Source: Enoplolaimus lenunculus (Eukaryota; Nematoda; Enoplea; Enoplida; Thoracostomopsidae). From it: a stretch of DNA of 64,000 bases. The translations under genes and the position numbers were made by a program. The notes under the pieces are model-generated. The model made no database searches and had not been told where the DNA came from. It saw nothing but the letters and a program-made list of their open reading frames with translations. Location of the stretch: the NCBI GenBank assembly GCA_030248215.1, contig JASANG010002129.1, forward strand, positions 1-64,000, given 5' to 3'. Shown here piece by piece: positions 23,985-37,761 of the stretch (positions within the stretch are counted from its first letter, which is position 1; each line of letters starts with the position of its first letter).

Positions 23985-24172
23985 CACTGCAAAAAACGGT
24001 GAGTCAAATTCACTCGTTCCGAAATAGGCTCTACGGGACTACACAAACTGAGTCAAATTCGAGTCCGCCAGAGTCAAACGTGCGACTAAGTGAGTAGAAT
24101 TTGACTCAGTTTGTGTAGTCCCGTAGAGCCTGTTTCGGAGAGAGTCAATCTGACTCACCATTTTTTGCAGTG
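23985..24172. mobile_element. 188-bp palindromic TA-flanked MITE
   Basis: Ends CACTGCAAAAAACGGTGAGT and the inverted TCACCATTTTTTGCAGTG, flanked by TA (23983-23984 and 24173-24174). Nearly the whole element is an inverted repeat (GTGTAGTCCCGTAGAGCC and complement), with GAGTCAAATT motifs. It has no coding. A second copy lies at 28472-28676. Confidence 0.85.
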
Positions 24173-27100
24173 TATGCGTAACTGAGTGGTTCTCTGTCCT
24201 CTCAGTTAAAAATGGTAAACAAAATTTGTCACTTGTGCGCTTTCTCTCCACAAGCTTATTAAGCCTAAGCTTAAAGTGAAAGCTGTGGGATACATTGTAT
24301 ACTACAGTTAAAAAAAATTTTTCTGTATTTTAAACACTTGTATTAATAACCGATTCATTAAATCGAATTTGAAAACTATTTGAATAAATGAATACTGTAT
24401 GCCTATTATTCGTTGTACGGCAAATTTCCCATATTTGAAACCGGATCGGCACTAAAGTGGTAACAAAATTTCGGTTTCAAAATTTTCCCAAGCAATAAAA
24501 TTAGGATCAGCTTATAAACTTAATCAACATCTATTCAGTTTTCATTTTCAAAATTAAAATGAGAGTCTGGACGCCCAAATTATTTTTGTTATAAGCTTTG
24601 TCAATAGTTGAGAGTACAATCACAGAACATACATCAGCAAAACTGCAAAACCAGAGCGCAAGAAATTTTGCCGGTATTATGCTTGAGCAGATACGTGCTA
24701 TTGTACCTAAATGTCTGATATTCAAGTATTGCCCTGTCACATATACACGGACCATTTCAAGCATATATGTACTTTATAATAGTCAAAATAAAGTTATCTT
24801 GAGACAACAATGTTTAGTGGGTACATGGAAGCATTTACCTTGCTCCATTTGCATTTAAATAACCAACGTTATTGTGAATTATGAATTTACCACTGTCTAC
24901 CTATCTATCGCTGCCGCCCAGACTGAAAACAAATTAAAATTTTATGAATCAACAGTGCGCTTGCGTGAAATATGAGCATTTTATTGTAGCTTTCACTTAA
25001 AAGTAAGCTTTGAATTCTGAATTTTGTCCTGCACCTACCCGTGCGCGTATGCAAAAATTATACCTGACACGCAACTGCATTTTTCTCAAATACCAGACGA
25101 CTGATCAACGATCTAAAGATTTTTGCATAATATCGAGCCCGTGCCCCGAAAATGATTTTGACTGGCTCGGCCCTCGCACCAAAGTCGTACCTATGGGACG
25201 CGGTTGTCTTTGCTGCTGGAACAACAAAATAAGTGATTTAAACATTATCATTCCCATCTGAACGTTTGGTGTGCTTGTAGAATCTAATGACCTCCTGTTA
25301 ATCTGATCAATATATACTTTTAACGGTGTGACTACTTTAAATCGTTCTGTTTGTCACACCGACGGATCGAAATGGGAGACGCCCAGGTCGTGACCTCCAA
25401 CCGGAATTAAAACCACGATGGCCATGGCCTCCCCCAACAGCATCTCGACAAAAATTATATAGCAACTTTATGGCAATAGTTCGTGGTTTGTGTGTGGGTG
25501 AAAAATAAGTTAATTACCTGTGAAATTTTGCCCCCCATTTTGAGATCCTGGATCCGCCACTGGATTTAATCCTAAAATTGCGATTGGCTTCTCTGACGAA
25601 CAGCCTCTTATAAATTTTAGGATACCCACTGGTTTGTCAATACCATCAAAAATGGCTCTTAGATTGTAACTTAATAAAATGAGAGTTAAGCAAAAATATA
25701 TTATGTTTTAACTATTAGAATATTGTCTTTATCTCACGGTTCTTGCCAAATAGAAATCGTTTCTTCTTTTTTAAGTTTGAAAAACCGATCATCACAACAA
25801 AATGCTCATATTTTGTTCGTCGATGCTTAACATCACATCCACTTTAAAAAGTGTTAATATACGTACAATATATATAATTAATAACTTAATAAAAATTGTT
25901 TTGGTCAATAACAAATTAAAGAATTTTAACACATTGAACACCGCTGACTGTGAGTATATGCATGTATTAATAAACAGAGTACGTTTGATATGCGATAAAC
26001 TAGAGTTGCATTGTGAGTCGATTTGTAGGCCTTGCGTAGGTATGACACCAAAACAAGTGGACAACACAGCCAACGGTTTCGCTAAAGTTGAAATATTAGG
26101 TATTTCTGTAGAAATACGTTGTTAAACATCAAGATTATATCCTTTTTAAAAAAGTAGCAAAAATTGCTCTGCTGCATTCAACAACTACTTAATGATACAA
26201 TTATTTAGGTTTAATGTTTGTGCAAACCAGATGGTAACCGAACATAGCACAAACTTTAAACCTTATTTAAATGATAGTGGTCTGAAAAATCACTTTGAAA
26301 ATACCACTTAGCTAGTCGATTTGCTTTGAATTAACAATTCTAAAAATTGTACAGAAAACAAATGAGTTCTATAAGCTTAAGCGGCTGTATAAGTAAGGTT
26401 TTGCGAAACATGGAATTACTAACGCTCAGTATTGAATTTTTAAACAAAAACGTGTTTTTAATGGTTAATTAAATATACCCTTCAAAGTCGTACTTTAGTC
26501 CAGCTTAGAGCATTGACCTTCATATTAAAGCTCAACATCATTGCCTATAATGCTTAACCCACATTCGCAAAACTGCTTCATTATATAATTTGAGAAACAC
26601 TTCTGCATAAACTTAATGGTGAATTCATTTAAATAGTTTATCTTCTGGATTTTGCTCGCATGGGGTGGCCTGATTCATGGGTAGACCAAATTTTGCATCA
26701 GAACACGCGGCGGTTGCACACCTCCCTACCAAGTCATGTTCATGTTGCGACTTTTACAATAAATTTGCAATAACTTCCGCACCAAAATATTTTGTACAAC
26801 GTATCTCTTCTAAAATCTTAGCTACACCCATGCCCAACAGACCAGATTCGTGGATATCGGATGTGGCCACACGTTGACTACGTTTATATGTTAATGTAAT
26901 TTAGGCTTTCGCAGTAAATTTCGAATCCTACCAATCCAGTACATCATGAACGTGAACAGTTGTTTGTTTGGTTTAACAAATTCATTATTTTCAAAAGCGT
27001 CGTTCGCTGTATTATTTTGTCCGAAAATATACTTTTGCTATAAGTTCCGAAAAATCAATTAACAATTATTTGCTTTACGCGTATACATTTAATTTGGTGA

Positions 27101-28471
27101 TCTTGAAATATAACCCATATTGACTTTGTTTTGCTACGGTAATTTTTGAAAACATTAAAAGAGTGCAAAGAGGTTTGTTACAAACAGAGAGTCAACTTTT
27201 AGGCGGGTAAGACTAACACTCCGGCACGTTAAACAGCTCCTACTGACACAAATCAACCTGTGTAAGGTTGGATTTTCGATTTTTGCTGAACGCAATCCGA
27301 TAGTAATAACAGTTAATTGAACAAACGCTCAATGAATTGAGTAAGTAAGCTCATACGGTCTTTGATGAACCCATGCTCGTTTATTCTCTTTTAATAAATA
27401 AGATCTGCGATCAGCTGCAATTTGTCACTTATGCTTTTTAAAGGGCACTACTGTATCACTTAAAATATTGAACAGTACGATTGTAATAGTAACGAACAAA
27501 TCGTCTAGTACGTAAGGCTTCAATTAATCATTACAAAAACAATCGAGATATCCAATTTTAAATTTATTACAAATGAACGGTATTAATAGTTTGGGCGTTT
27601 TGGACTAAGCTGAAATTCATTTTCCTCGCTTCGTATATTTCAATCATCAAAGGTACCAGCGTTTCCTGATACCTAACGGATATTGCATTCAATAATATTA
27701 AAGGGCAGCAATCACATTTCATCAAATATAAAATAGCCATATTTTCCGATGCGAAGAAGTGTGGAAAATGATGGTTATCTTAAAACGGATGAGTCCGGGT
27801 ATCAAGCGTGATTATTGAATATATATACAACGTCGGAAAAATATAGCCGGTGTACAGGATAGTCTGCTTGTTCAGTTTCACAAAACCTGAAACCTGTTTT
27901 AGTGTTTGGATGATGTTTGATTGACTTTGATGTCGGTCACATTCTGTTTCCAGCGTCGATAGGCTATGAAACCGAATCCGAACTTTTATTTCTCCCTTCC
28001 TGGTTTGATTGACTAATTTTTCAATTTCAATTATACTGAAATGATATTGTTACGTTGTTTTAAACGTCACCGAAAGAGAACAACTTGCTGACAAATTAGT
28101 ACTATAATAATTATACGAAATAACAACAGGAACTAAAATATTTATTTTGACCCCCAGATTACACCCCATGCTATTCGGTATTTATACAGTTATTTATTTT
28201 TTGATGCCACCACTTAAATTATATCGTCTCTTCCGAACAAAAACTACAAACTCCTCTGATTACCGCCTGATTTTCGGGCCATTACAGTTAATATAGTTTA
28301 ATGCTTGCATTAAAGCTAAAGTGATAAAGCTATAACTGAAATTGCAGGTACTGATTTGCTGTATAAACGATTGGTCCTCTGAACTAAATCTTAAGTTTTA
28401 AAAAGTTTGTGCCGTGTGAAATTCACAAGTAGACCGTCAAACTTTTAGGCGGTAGTGAATGATGATACCTA
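24173..28471. other. Gene-poor AT-rich stretch
   Basis: Open frames stay below ~107 codons and show no recognisable domain or paired splice sites. A hAT-like end motif (GATCCTGGATCCGCCACTG) occurs near 25545. Nothing else could be supported. Confidence 0.45.
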
Positions 28472-28676
28472 CACGGCAAAAAATGGTGAGTCAAATTGAC
28501 TCCCTCCGAAATAGGCTCTGCGGGACTACACAAACTGAGTCAAATTCGACTCCGCCAGAGTCAAACGTGCGACTAAGTGGATCGAACTTGACTCTGGCGG
28601 AGTCTAATTTGACTCAATTTGTGTAGTCCCGTAGAGCCTATTTCAGAGGGAGTCAATTTGACTCACAGTTTTTTAA
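28472..28676. mobile_element. Second copy of the palindromic GAGTCAAATT MITE
   Basis: Same family as 23985-24172: the left end is CACGGCAAAAAATGGTGAGT after TA, and the palindromic GTGTAGTCCCGTAGAGCC arms are conserved. The right terminus is decayed (TCACAGTTTTTT). The interior retains an extra GACTCTGGCGGAGTC segment missing from the other copy. Confidence 0.8.
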
Positions 28677-30239
28677 CATGATTCTGGTCCGAAAACGTGC
28701 TTGGTTTTTGTAAACGCAAATTGAGTTATGCTCAATAACGTAATATTTTGCACGAGCCATCAAACATTGTTTTTGCCTTTGGAATGACTTAACACAAGTA
28801 TTCAAAGAGGTAAAACGCAAGCTATTGAAAAAATAAGCGAGGTCCAGTTTTTTTATAAATATTTAATTATCGTCATATAATAAGCCGGACCGTTTTAAAT
28901 ACCGCGGGGACCCATGGGGTGCCACTTGTTAACGGTCATCTTCGTCCAATAAAACTTGAAACTTTTTGGCATCACTAAAAGAACATTTTAGAAAAAATAA
29001 CATTGTAAAAATTTCTTGTCGCCTCCGCTTTGCTGATTGTTAGTCTAAAAACAATACCATTGCTTTTCGTACAAATAGTAAAATAAAAGACAATAAGGAT
29101 AAAATATAGAATGGAAATTATTCCTGGTACAACTGTCGTATATATTATCGTTGATGCGGTCTTCAATATACCGACTGGGTTACTATAACAACTTAACCTT
29201 GGTTTAGAGTTCACCATTAATACAAATTAGACCGATTTTTGTCGAAAATTTTCATAACGTTTAAAATTTTCATAACGTTTCTTCAGGTAATGATGCATTG
29301 ATTTTGTAAGGCTTATCTCTTGGTACGCAGCTTTAGCATAAAATATCTGCTACAAACTCAAAAAATGAATGTTTTTAAGCTAAAAATGTTAGCTTTCAGA
29401 GGTACTTAAGACGTTTTTGAATGAGCAGATTTTGAAAAAGTTTTAACAGTGTCGGATCTAAAATAACAGAAACATGGGCCGAAATATGTATCCACTTCAC
29501 CACCTGTTGTGCTGAAACTCTTGCGATGCCAATGGTTCATGCGGCATTCGCAATATGTTAGCCAAATATGTGCTAACTATATGGCAGGGATATATATACA
29601 AAACCAAGTCAAATAATTTTTGCGCTTCAGGCGCAATTTGTAATTTATAATACGCCTAAATTAACCCCAAAGACCCTTTAAAACTTGCACCTTAAATTTT
29701 GAAAAACAGTATTCTTGCCCAATAAAAACTCTCTCGGCAAACTTTTTATACTTTTCGCTTCCTGAGATTCTAAACTTGGAGCAAATGCAAACTTGTGCAA
29801 CTTTTTTGAAAAAAACGGGCAGGATTTTGTGTTGTTTCTAATACAAAAACCGTGCCATAAATGCGGCAAATGTTTAAAGAAACAACTCCTATTGATTGGG
29901 ACTCAAAATGGGGACCCCCTCTTATTATCCCACACCCTCTTTTTCGGGTCACTACAGTAGTGAATTTTGATACTAAATACTTTAGCCTGAGTTTATTTTT
30001 TATAAACCAGAACTTAAATCGTTGCCTGTGGGTAATTGAAAAAATGTCTTAGAACAGAAATAAAAATAAGAGACAAGAAAAATCTTAACCTCGACAAATA
30101 AAAGTTGTATACCGCTGCTTGTGCGAACGCATTAATAATCGCTGTGCATTAAGAATGAATGCAGAAATGTCGGGCATCAAGAATGAGTGTGGAAATGTCG
30201 GTAGATGATGTCCTGTGAAATTGACTTTGTGGTGTAATC
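28677..30239. other. Gene-poor stretch with one transposon remnant
   Basis: A degenerate terminus of the GACCCGAATAAGAG family lies at ~29900-29960 (GGGACTCAAAATGGGGACCC, then CGGGTCACTACAGTAG). No gene was recognised. Confidence 0.45.
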
Positions 30240-30425
30240 AGTGCTGAAGCAGGCAGGGGTGGGTGCTCCGCCCAGATTCCAGGGGGGGGCCCCCAACCCC
30301 CGGAGCGAGCGGCAGAAGAGCCGACCTTTTTATTATTTAGCTTCTTTTCTTTCCTGGTTTGGGCCCCCCCTTTTGGATGGGCCCCCCCCTCCTGGCCGCT
30401 CGCTCCCCCCCCCCTGTATCTAACA
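30240..30425. repeat. G/C-homopolymer-rich inverted repeat
   Basis: In an otherwise AT-rich region, the left arm (AGGGGGGGGCCCCCAACCCC, then GGAGCGAGCGGC) is mirrored by a right arm (GCCGCTCGCTCC and C-runs) around an AT-rich centre of about 40 bp. A short symmetrical transposon or foldback unit is likely; termini are not certain. Confidence 0.55.
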
Positions 30426-33400
30426 CCCTTCTCTCTCACAAAAAATCCAAGAATCGATTGCAGGCGTGGGCATAAACTGCTGGTAAAATTTTTTGAACAG
30501 ATTGATTGCCCCTGCCGTATATATAGTTATAAACACGCATTAATTGCAATAGTGTAAGTGTACATTTTACACGTTACTTAGAACTGTATGGAGGAAATGG
30601 ATAAAAAGATGAGCTAGGAGCATATTCTCCATCATATATACCAACGATGTGCCCTCTAAAAATATTTGCATGTTCGCTTCAATCCAGATATCTTGTCTAC
30701 GAATGATCAAGAGTCACTTGAAACTAAAATGTCGGCTTAAAATGAGCAGATGATGCAATCGGTAGACTTGAGCAGAGGAGTAGCAAGGATAGTTGAGTAG
30801 AATATAACCTTACGTAAACTGAAATTTGTTGATCGTTAAAAAACTTTTAAATTTTTGCCTTTTAATAAATTTCTGGGATACATCGTCTCTACCTTTCTAT
30901 TACGCCTTTTTACTTGAGAGATAACCCTGTGTTTTGACCAAAGCAACTATATATCTTCATGAATGGCTTTATGCTGAGATGCATAGGTAATTTTTGGAAA
31001 TAAAAATATTAAATATCTTGCAAACACTCCTCTGCTACCGATGTCACAAGTCACGTTTTTTACGGATCTGGATCACCAGAATATACTTCATGAAAAACCA
31101 ATTTTAACTAAAATGTTTTAGGCTTATACATTGAAAATGGTCATTAATTAATTTTTTCAACATGTATCTGAAAAATCCGGAATGAGTACCCACAACAACC
31201 ATATCACAACTGCCAGTTCGAAATCCTAAGAAATCACACGTTTTTCGAAGAATTCAAGAACATAGAATTTTTACCTTAAATATTACCTTTCGGTTAAACT
31301 GAATACGATTTTTTGTCGGCTTTTGCTGCGTAATACAAATCATTTTACTTATTTTTTTCTGGTAACAAATGCTAAAAATATTCCACCCCGTCTGAACCCT
31401 GAGTCACCTGCGTACGATCTCACAAATATGCGAAGTTGAATGTTCGGCTTCCATTAAGTAACTTTAAAGCTGACCTGACAGTTGAAATACAATGTTCAAA
31501 ACATCATTATTAATAATCTTAGAACCAAAATTAACGTACCTAGTCTCTATATTAATAGTTTAAAAATTTGTCTGCTTTCAGCTCGTAGTTTTCGATTTTT
31601 GATGAGAAAAATGGATTGGGTTTGAAAATAAACGGGTGGCACATCTGGCGTTCATGATGTGCTGATAATTGTCTTGAAAGGTTATTTTCCGCATCTCTCA
31701 GCCGCTGTGTGTTCAAGTGAATGAAAAAGAACTGAGTAAATATGATAATTGTAGTTCGCAAAACAGGGTAACCGATGGTTTATAAGAAGCTGCTGATGAT
31801 AAAGTAATGGTATTCTTGATTGAAAGTCTACGAATCGTAAAGAAATATACACGTGAACGTGCTGTCTGCACTGCTGTCGACTTGCTGCACAATTTGGCTA
31901 TGAAAAATGAACTAAAATTTGTCTGTTTGATCACGGCCGCACCAAGGTTCTCATGCGCGAACTAGGTTAAATCTTTCCCGTCCCGTGAAATTTGCAAATC
32001 AGCGAAATTTTAAAAACCAGCTTCCGCGTTGCTTTCAGAAGTGAAAACTATCCACTACGCATCACTAGTCCAAAATATCAAGGGTTCATTTAAAGTTTTA
32101 CCCTAAGATATCATGTAAAGTCTACACCTTGTGTATCAAAGTTTCACACCACACCCCAGAAAATATCTGCTTACCGGGCCAAGGGGTACAATGAGAGTAA
32201 GCTGTGGGTGGGAAAATATAAAAATTCGCTTCCGTGGTATGACACTGTTTAAGTTTTAATATACCAGCAATATTGAGAAGTTCGTGAACCTTGACAGACA
32301 GGTTCCCAAACGTTAAGCACAACTATGAAAAAAGTACGCGAATGAATCGAGCGAAAAACCAAATGTATTGCACACTTCTGGTTCACGAGGCGCCAATTCA
32401 TGCGGATCTGCTGAGAAACGACGCTTGCGAAGCGAGCGTTCTTTAAAGCCAGATGCAATGTTTGTTTTAAATTCTATTTTTTTGCAGATCCGGTGAGAAT
32501 CCAAATTATATATCAACCTTTGTGCTGTGGGTTAGATTCAGAGCTGCACCTGATATATTTCCAAGTTCAACAACGTAGAATTCTGGAAGCAAGCTAACAA
32601 ATCGCCCTTTCGTGAAACTAAAACTGATAATTTAATACTGAAGTCATGACAAAGCATCCGTTGTTCAGAATATTTCGCGGGCGAAGCGAGTGAAAAGTTA
32701 GCCGTTAAGTAATTTTTTGTAATCGTCTCTATCGTACCGAGATGTTTTCGTTTAGCTCGTTTAGTAGGCTGTTTTTATTGTAGCCACAAAAGCAGCTTGC
32801 TTCGCAACTGAAAAGAACATATTATTACTGTTAATCTGTGAATGTGGCTCTATTCAACTCAATATTGACAACCGCCTTTTGATAAGAGTAATTGATATCA
32901 TTGAATGTTGAGTAATTAATATTCAACTCAATTCGTCTGAAAATATGTTAAAATTAGAAGTACCGATATCGGTATGCCACAAAAATACCAATACCGATAC
33001 CCGGATTTTACCGATAATATATCAGTTTAACATAACCTGCTAGTTATTCAAAAGCTGGTCAATTCAAGCATCATCGCGATGCAAATTCTTAATTTTCCTC
33101 ATGGTTCTAGTTTGGAATCAAATACCTAGATTTCTGTAGATCGGAGCCCTTGTTAACAATGTTCGCCAAAATAAATGTTAATACGCGTACTATATACGCG
33201 ATAATACATATGGACAAGATTTTGCTTTAAAAAGTATTCTTGCTTTACCGTCTAAAAGTGAACAAGTTTGACAAACAAAGCTAATTCTCTAAATGTTAAA
33301 GAAAAAACTGTTAAGCCGGTCATTGAAAATGCCGCAAAACTGTTATTATTTCATCGAATCTGACGCGCGGAAGAAATGTTGATACTACACGTCGAGTAAA

Positions 33401-34240
33401 ATACGAAATATATACTGGTTAACCAGCCCCGACAAACAGCAGGCGTTATAGCAAGAACGTCATTATATTCAGCGTGTGCCAATAAAGCACTGATCGCCAG
33501 TCCGTAAGTAGCCAGCTCAACATTTTAGGGCAGGCATCACAAATTTAAATACTCGTTTCTACGCGATATCACAAGACCTGGAAACCTTGAGTTGGGACAT
33601 TTTTAGGGGGTTAAAAACCTTCTAGAGGTCTTGAGCTCCTTCGTCTCTCTGGATGTGGGTTCGGCACCAACACACATACTACCACGAACATAATCCCTTG
33701 TTCCCGAACCATCCCACAAAGAATAAGTAATTCTGAAAGAATTCCAAAAAACTACTAAACTGATTGTGAATTTTTTGCAGAGTTTTAAGTTATTTTTACG
33801 GAAATTTTTAAAAAAGTTTCCTTAACAAAATTCATTATAAATGACTGTAAGTTCTGCAAAACTTTTCTAAGCTAATCGAAAGGTTGAAATTACTCCATTC
33901 ATAGAAACCTTAAAATTACACTTTTGTAGTTCCCCCACAGAGAAAAAGTTCCCCCTACATGTGCGTAATAGCGGGGGCAAACTAAAAAAAGTGCTAAAAA
34001 TATTAACGCAGACATCTTTGGTTTCATTCGACGTTTGAGCAGTTTTATATCACAATTTTCAGCTGATTGTAATTTAATTTGGCCCTTCAAGCAGTTTCGC
34101 TCCAGTATGTTGTAGGATATTTCGTTTTTTGTAAATATCGCAAAATCATGGCTTCGCAACTAAAGATGCCGCCGAATCGAGTGGACACGGCTCGGCCCTG
34201 CTCCAAAACCTGTTCATTACTGTAAAGTCAAGGCACTGCT
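30426..34240. other. Gene-poor stretch
   Basis: No exon-like frames with recognisable similarity. A small ACCGATATCGGTA-type remnant at ~32960-33025 resembles the ATCGGC-motif element at 44027-44381. Otherwise nothing was identified. Confidence 0.45.
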
Positions 34241-34430
34241 TAATGTTTAAGCTATACTTCTCTTCGCCGCACGATGTCGCGCGGCTACGTACGTCGCCGC
34301 GGCGACTGGGCATCACTCGACGGTGCCGGTTTTGCCAGTCAGCGTCACACCGCCATATTGCGTCACAGATAAACGTGTATTTTTATGTGGCGTGCGGTGG
34401 CGTTCGACGCTGCAAAGCATACAGCTTGTT
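34241..34430. repeat. CGTCGC/GCGACG-rich repeat (family I)
   Basis: Locally GC-rich stretch with ACGTCGCCGCGGCGACTG and GTGGCGTGCGGTGGCG. Related segments occur at 39400-39580, 60460-60645 and 62965-63060. Three of the four share GCGCTATA at an edge. They look like one dispersed miniature element family with CGTCG motif arrays. Confidence 0.45.
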
Positions 34431-35922
34431 TCTTAAAAAATTATTTTTGAATATGAGCAAAGATAGCGCGACCACTTATTGAACCATCGCTAATAGTTTG
34501 CTGATATGAATGACGAAACAAAACGTGTAAACATTTTCCAATTACAGCTTGCACCCCAATCCAAATTCATTTATACACCGCTACGACGCACCTAAGGTAT
34601 GGAACACTATCACCAAAACTTAGATTAATAACATGAAGTAAAACTTAAGGTTTAGTATTTAAAGATTAAATAGTCCATTACGTTAAATCGAAAGTTTGGT
34701 TTAACATGCTTAAACATCAAGGATTATCTTAAAACTAAATGCTTTGGATTAGGTTTAACAAAGATAATTAAACAAGCGGCTTGCAGATTCAAATTTACTT
34801 AGCGTTATGACATGCTATTTTAAAACTCAAAACCTTTCACTGACCCTTGTTCGCAAGATGAAAACTTTTAGTTCCGCTTGTATGTAATGTGAAATTCTCG
34901 TATATTTGCTCCGCATGATATTTCCCCCGGAACATGTTGAGCTGAGTAGGAACCCGGCTCTCTCTTTCTTTCTCTCTAAATATATACATATATATTACTC
35001 GAGAGCTAACAGTTTCACAATGTCAATGTTAATTTCCTTGGTCTATCAGTTTGCACCGGGATATATTACGCATGACTGCTATTGCCGCTTGTGGACCTAC
35101 CGGGTGCAACCCACGCCCTGCTACCCAACAGGAATCAAATTCAGAATTTTGTATTAAAATTTAGCACTCTTTATAATTGCAGTGCGTTTCTCGCTCGATT
35201 CACTCGCGAGTGTTTTTCATTACTGTATATATCGCGTGCGCATCCTCCATTCAAAATTTCTGGATTAAGCACTATGATTATTGCTGAATCGTTCTAAAGG
35301 GCAATTATACATATGGACCTTATGCAGGTGTCAGATATGTTTTCGAAGGACTGAAAGGTTTACAAACTTTTTCACCTTACAATTTTAACGGATTGTAGCA
35401 AACTGCTTTTACGGAGCTTTGCTTATTTCTTCTGTACAGGTAAAAGTTTTCCGTGTTTCCCGCAAAAAAGGCCTTGTGCACCTCTACTGCATTTTTATAT
35501 AAAAACTAAAGCGTCAAATTTGCAACAGAAATCGCATATATATCTCATGATTGTAGGTAGACTGACCATTGTCCAGCATGTTCTTCGGGGACAGGAAAGT
35601 TTAAAGGGAAGCTATGTTCATATCCTTGAAATATTTTAATCAAAAGACATCTATAAAGCTATTTAAAATTTGTAATCAATGCAAATTACCAGCTTCAATG
35701 CTATAGGTTTAGTTTCACGTTGCAATATGGGTCTTGTTGTCTAGGCTATTGAAACAGAATAGAAATCAAACTCTAAATTTTGTACAAAAGTTGCGTTCGG
35801 ATGTCGCTCGATTCGCTCGCTCGCTTTCTTCACTGTTGCACATGGAAATAAACTCTCCCTTACACACGTTTGTAGATCAGCAACTGAAACATGCCACTAG
35901 ATAGCTCACCTTGCGTGCAAGG
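34431..35922. other. Gene-poor stretch, no recognised feature
   Basis: Short AT-rich frames only. No splice-consistent exon or known repeat terminus was seen. Confidence 0.4.
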
Positions 35923-36330
35923 CAGAGTGCAACCGGAATTACAAATTATCAAAACTGGAACAGGAACCGGAATTTGAATAATTATCGGAAACGGAACCGG
36001 AACATGAAAAATATATGTCACCGAAAAATTCATTTTAATTTTACTTTTTGCAATATTATTGGTAAAGTAAACCCGTATTTCGAGATAGGTATTCGCTTTA
36101 TCTGCTATCTTTCGATTTTCATCCACGGAAGCGCAATCTGCCTTCGATGGTTTATTTTCGGCCACTGTAAAGGTGTACATATGATACGAATGAAACAGAA
36201 TATCTTAATTTCCACCGAGCAAAATTTAATACTGGAATTTTTAATTCCGATACAAATTCACCGGAACCGGAAACAGAACCGGAAGGTCAAAAATTGCCGG
36301 AACCGGAACCGGAATTCCGGTTGAACCCTG
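35923..36330. mobile_element. Family A hAT-like miniature element
   Basis: 408 bp from CAGAGTGCAACCGGAATTAC to AATTCCGGTTGAACCCTG, with GGAACC arrays near both ends and the family interior (TATTATTGGTAAAGTAAACC). The flanking 8-mers (GTGCAAGG and GTTCTAAG) agree at only 5 of 8, so this is an older copy. The 137-codon frame across it is translated repeat (repeated RNRN), not a gene. Confidence 0.7.
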
Positions 36331-37761
36331 GTTCTAAGGGTTAAAAACTTTTCAGGAGGGGCATACAAGAGTTTTCATTGACTTATACAAGCAAAGTTAA
36401 AAATTTCATAGGTGGAGCGAACATATTTCCAGACAGGCTGAGCCATCCTGGCACCCCTTGGCTACGAGCCCGCACTGAAGCTGTTGATTTTATGGATCAA
36501 ATTTGCAGCTTTTTGCTTTGTTTCAACCAGTAAATTTAACAACTGTAGTTCAAACTATGTTTTATTTGGTTTCAGATCTCGAAACGCAAAAACATTAAAT
36601 TTATTCACTTCAAACAGCTTCACATCACTTTAACGACAAATATACAATGTTTGGACAAACCGAGAAAGCAACACATGTTTGTTCTTATGCGTATGTCATA
36701 GTGAAATGCTTCATGCGATGTGTACTGAAGCCTTTATCTAATAGCTGTATGAAAGTTTTTTCTTCGAACCAAACCGATCGAGAGAAATATTATACTTCGA
36801 CGCATTAAAGAGCCGCTAAATAAGCAAACATTATGGCATATAGAAAACCCTTGACTAATGTAAACTCAGCTGTTAAGTAATAGTTGAAAAATAGTTGTTC
36901 TCTCTGAGACGCTTGCAGTAGATTTAACCCAAAAAAAAAACAAACGCAGGGATACAACTATGAAGGCAAAAATTGGTTAATGTAATATCAGCTATACAAA
37001 GAAGAAATTTTTTTGTAAGATGTGTCGAACGATGTTAGATATGGGGCGATAACTGTAGATCAAACATACTACGAAGCCTAGACGCCTAAGCCTAAGCGTT
37101 CTAAAAGTGTAAGCTAACCACTAAGCCTACCATATCAAGCCTAAGCAAAAAACAGCACGAAATTATAAGCCAACATTTTTACAGTCACTCCATACACAAA
37201 ATAAATTGTCTTGTATTCAACAAATATTGTCTGAAGTTTTTGACAATTACGTCTTAATACCTACAGACTCCAGACATAATTGTCTTGGATTCAAGACTTT
37301 TATTTCTTAAATTTTTCAGAAATATTTGGTATAAAATTTTGCATGCTGAAATTTTTAACACTAAAATGCCTTAAACCTAAGAGCGTGTTTCATAGATGAG
37401 ACAAATATTTCTGACATACAAGACTTCTTCTTTTGCTGATTTTTGAGACATATATATGTCTTAGGTACAAGATTTGCCAAAGCAGTCGAGTCAAAAATTG
37501 GGAGCTAAAGCTCAACCCAATACCCTAAGTTATACAACCTAAAATACGTCCAAGATGTAAACTTAAGTTGGAGGGAGCCTTAGCTCAACCGAAATATCTT
37601 TGAAATTCGATATTTACATACACTCCTAAGAATATAAACGGAGCAACTTTTTTTGCATGCATGAAAATCAGAAAATTAATTCTTGAATAAAAGGCAACTA
37701 TTTCTTGAAAGAAAGAAATATGTGTCTTACAAATTGGCAATAGCAACTTCTTGAATATAAT
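36331..37761. other. Gene-poor stretch with CCTAAGC-type repeats
   Basis: A cluster of CCTAAGCCTAAGC motifs at ~37080-37145 belongs to a dispersed motif also seen at 14390, 19500, 21885, 24250, 40310 and 54910. Elsewhere there are repeated ACAAGACATTT-like words. No gene was found. Confidence 0.4.

Noticed and set aside
35911-36324. 137-codon Arg/Asn-rich frame
   Set aside because: Translation of the GGAACC arrays of a family A transposon.
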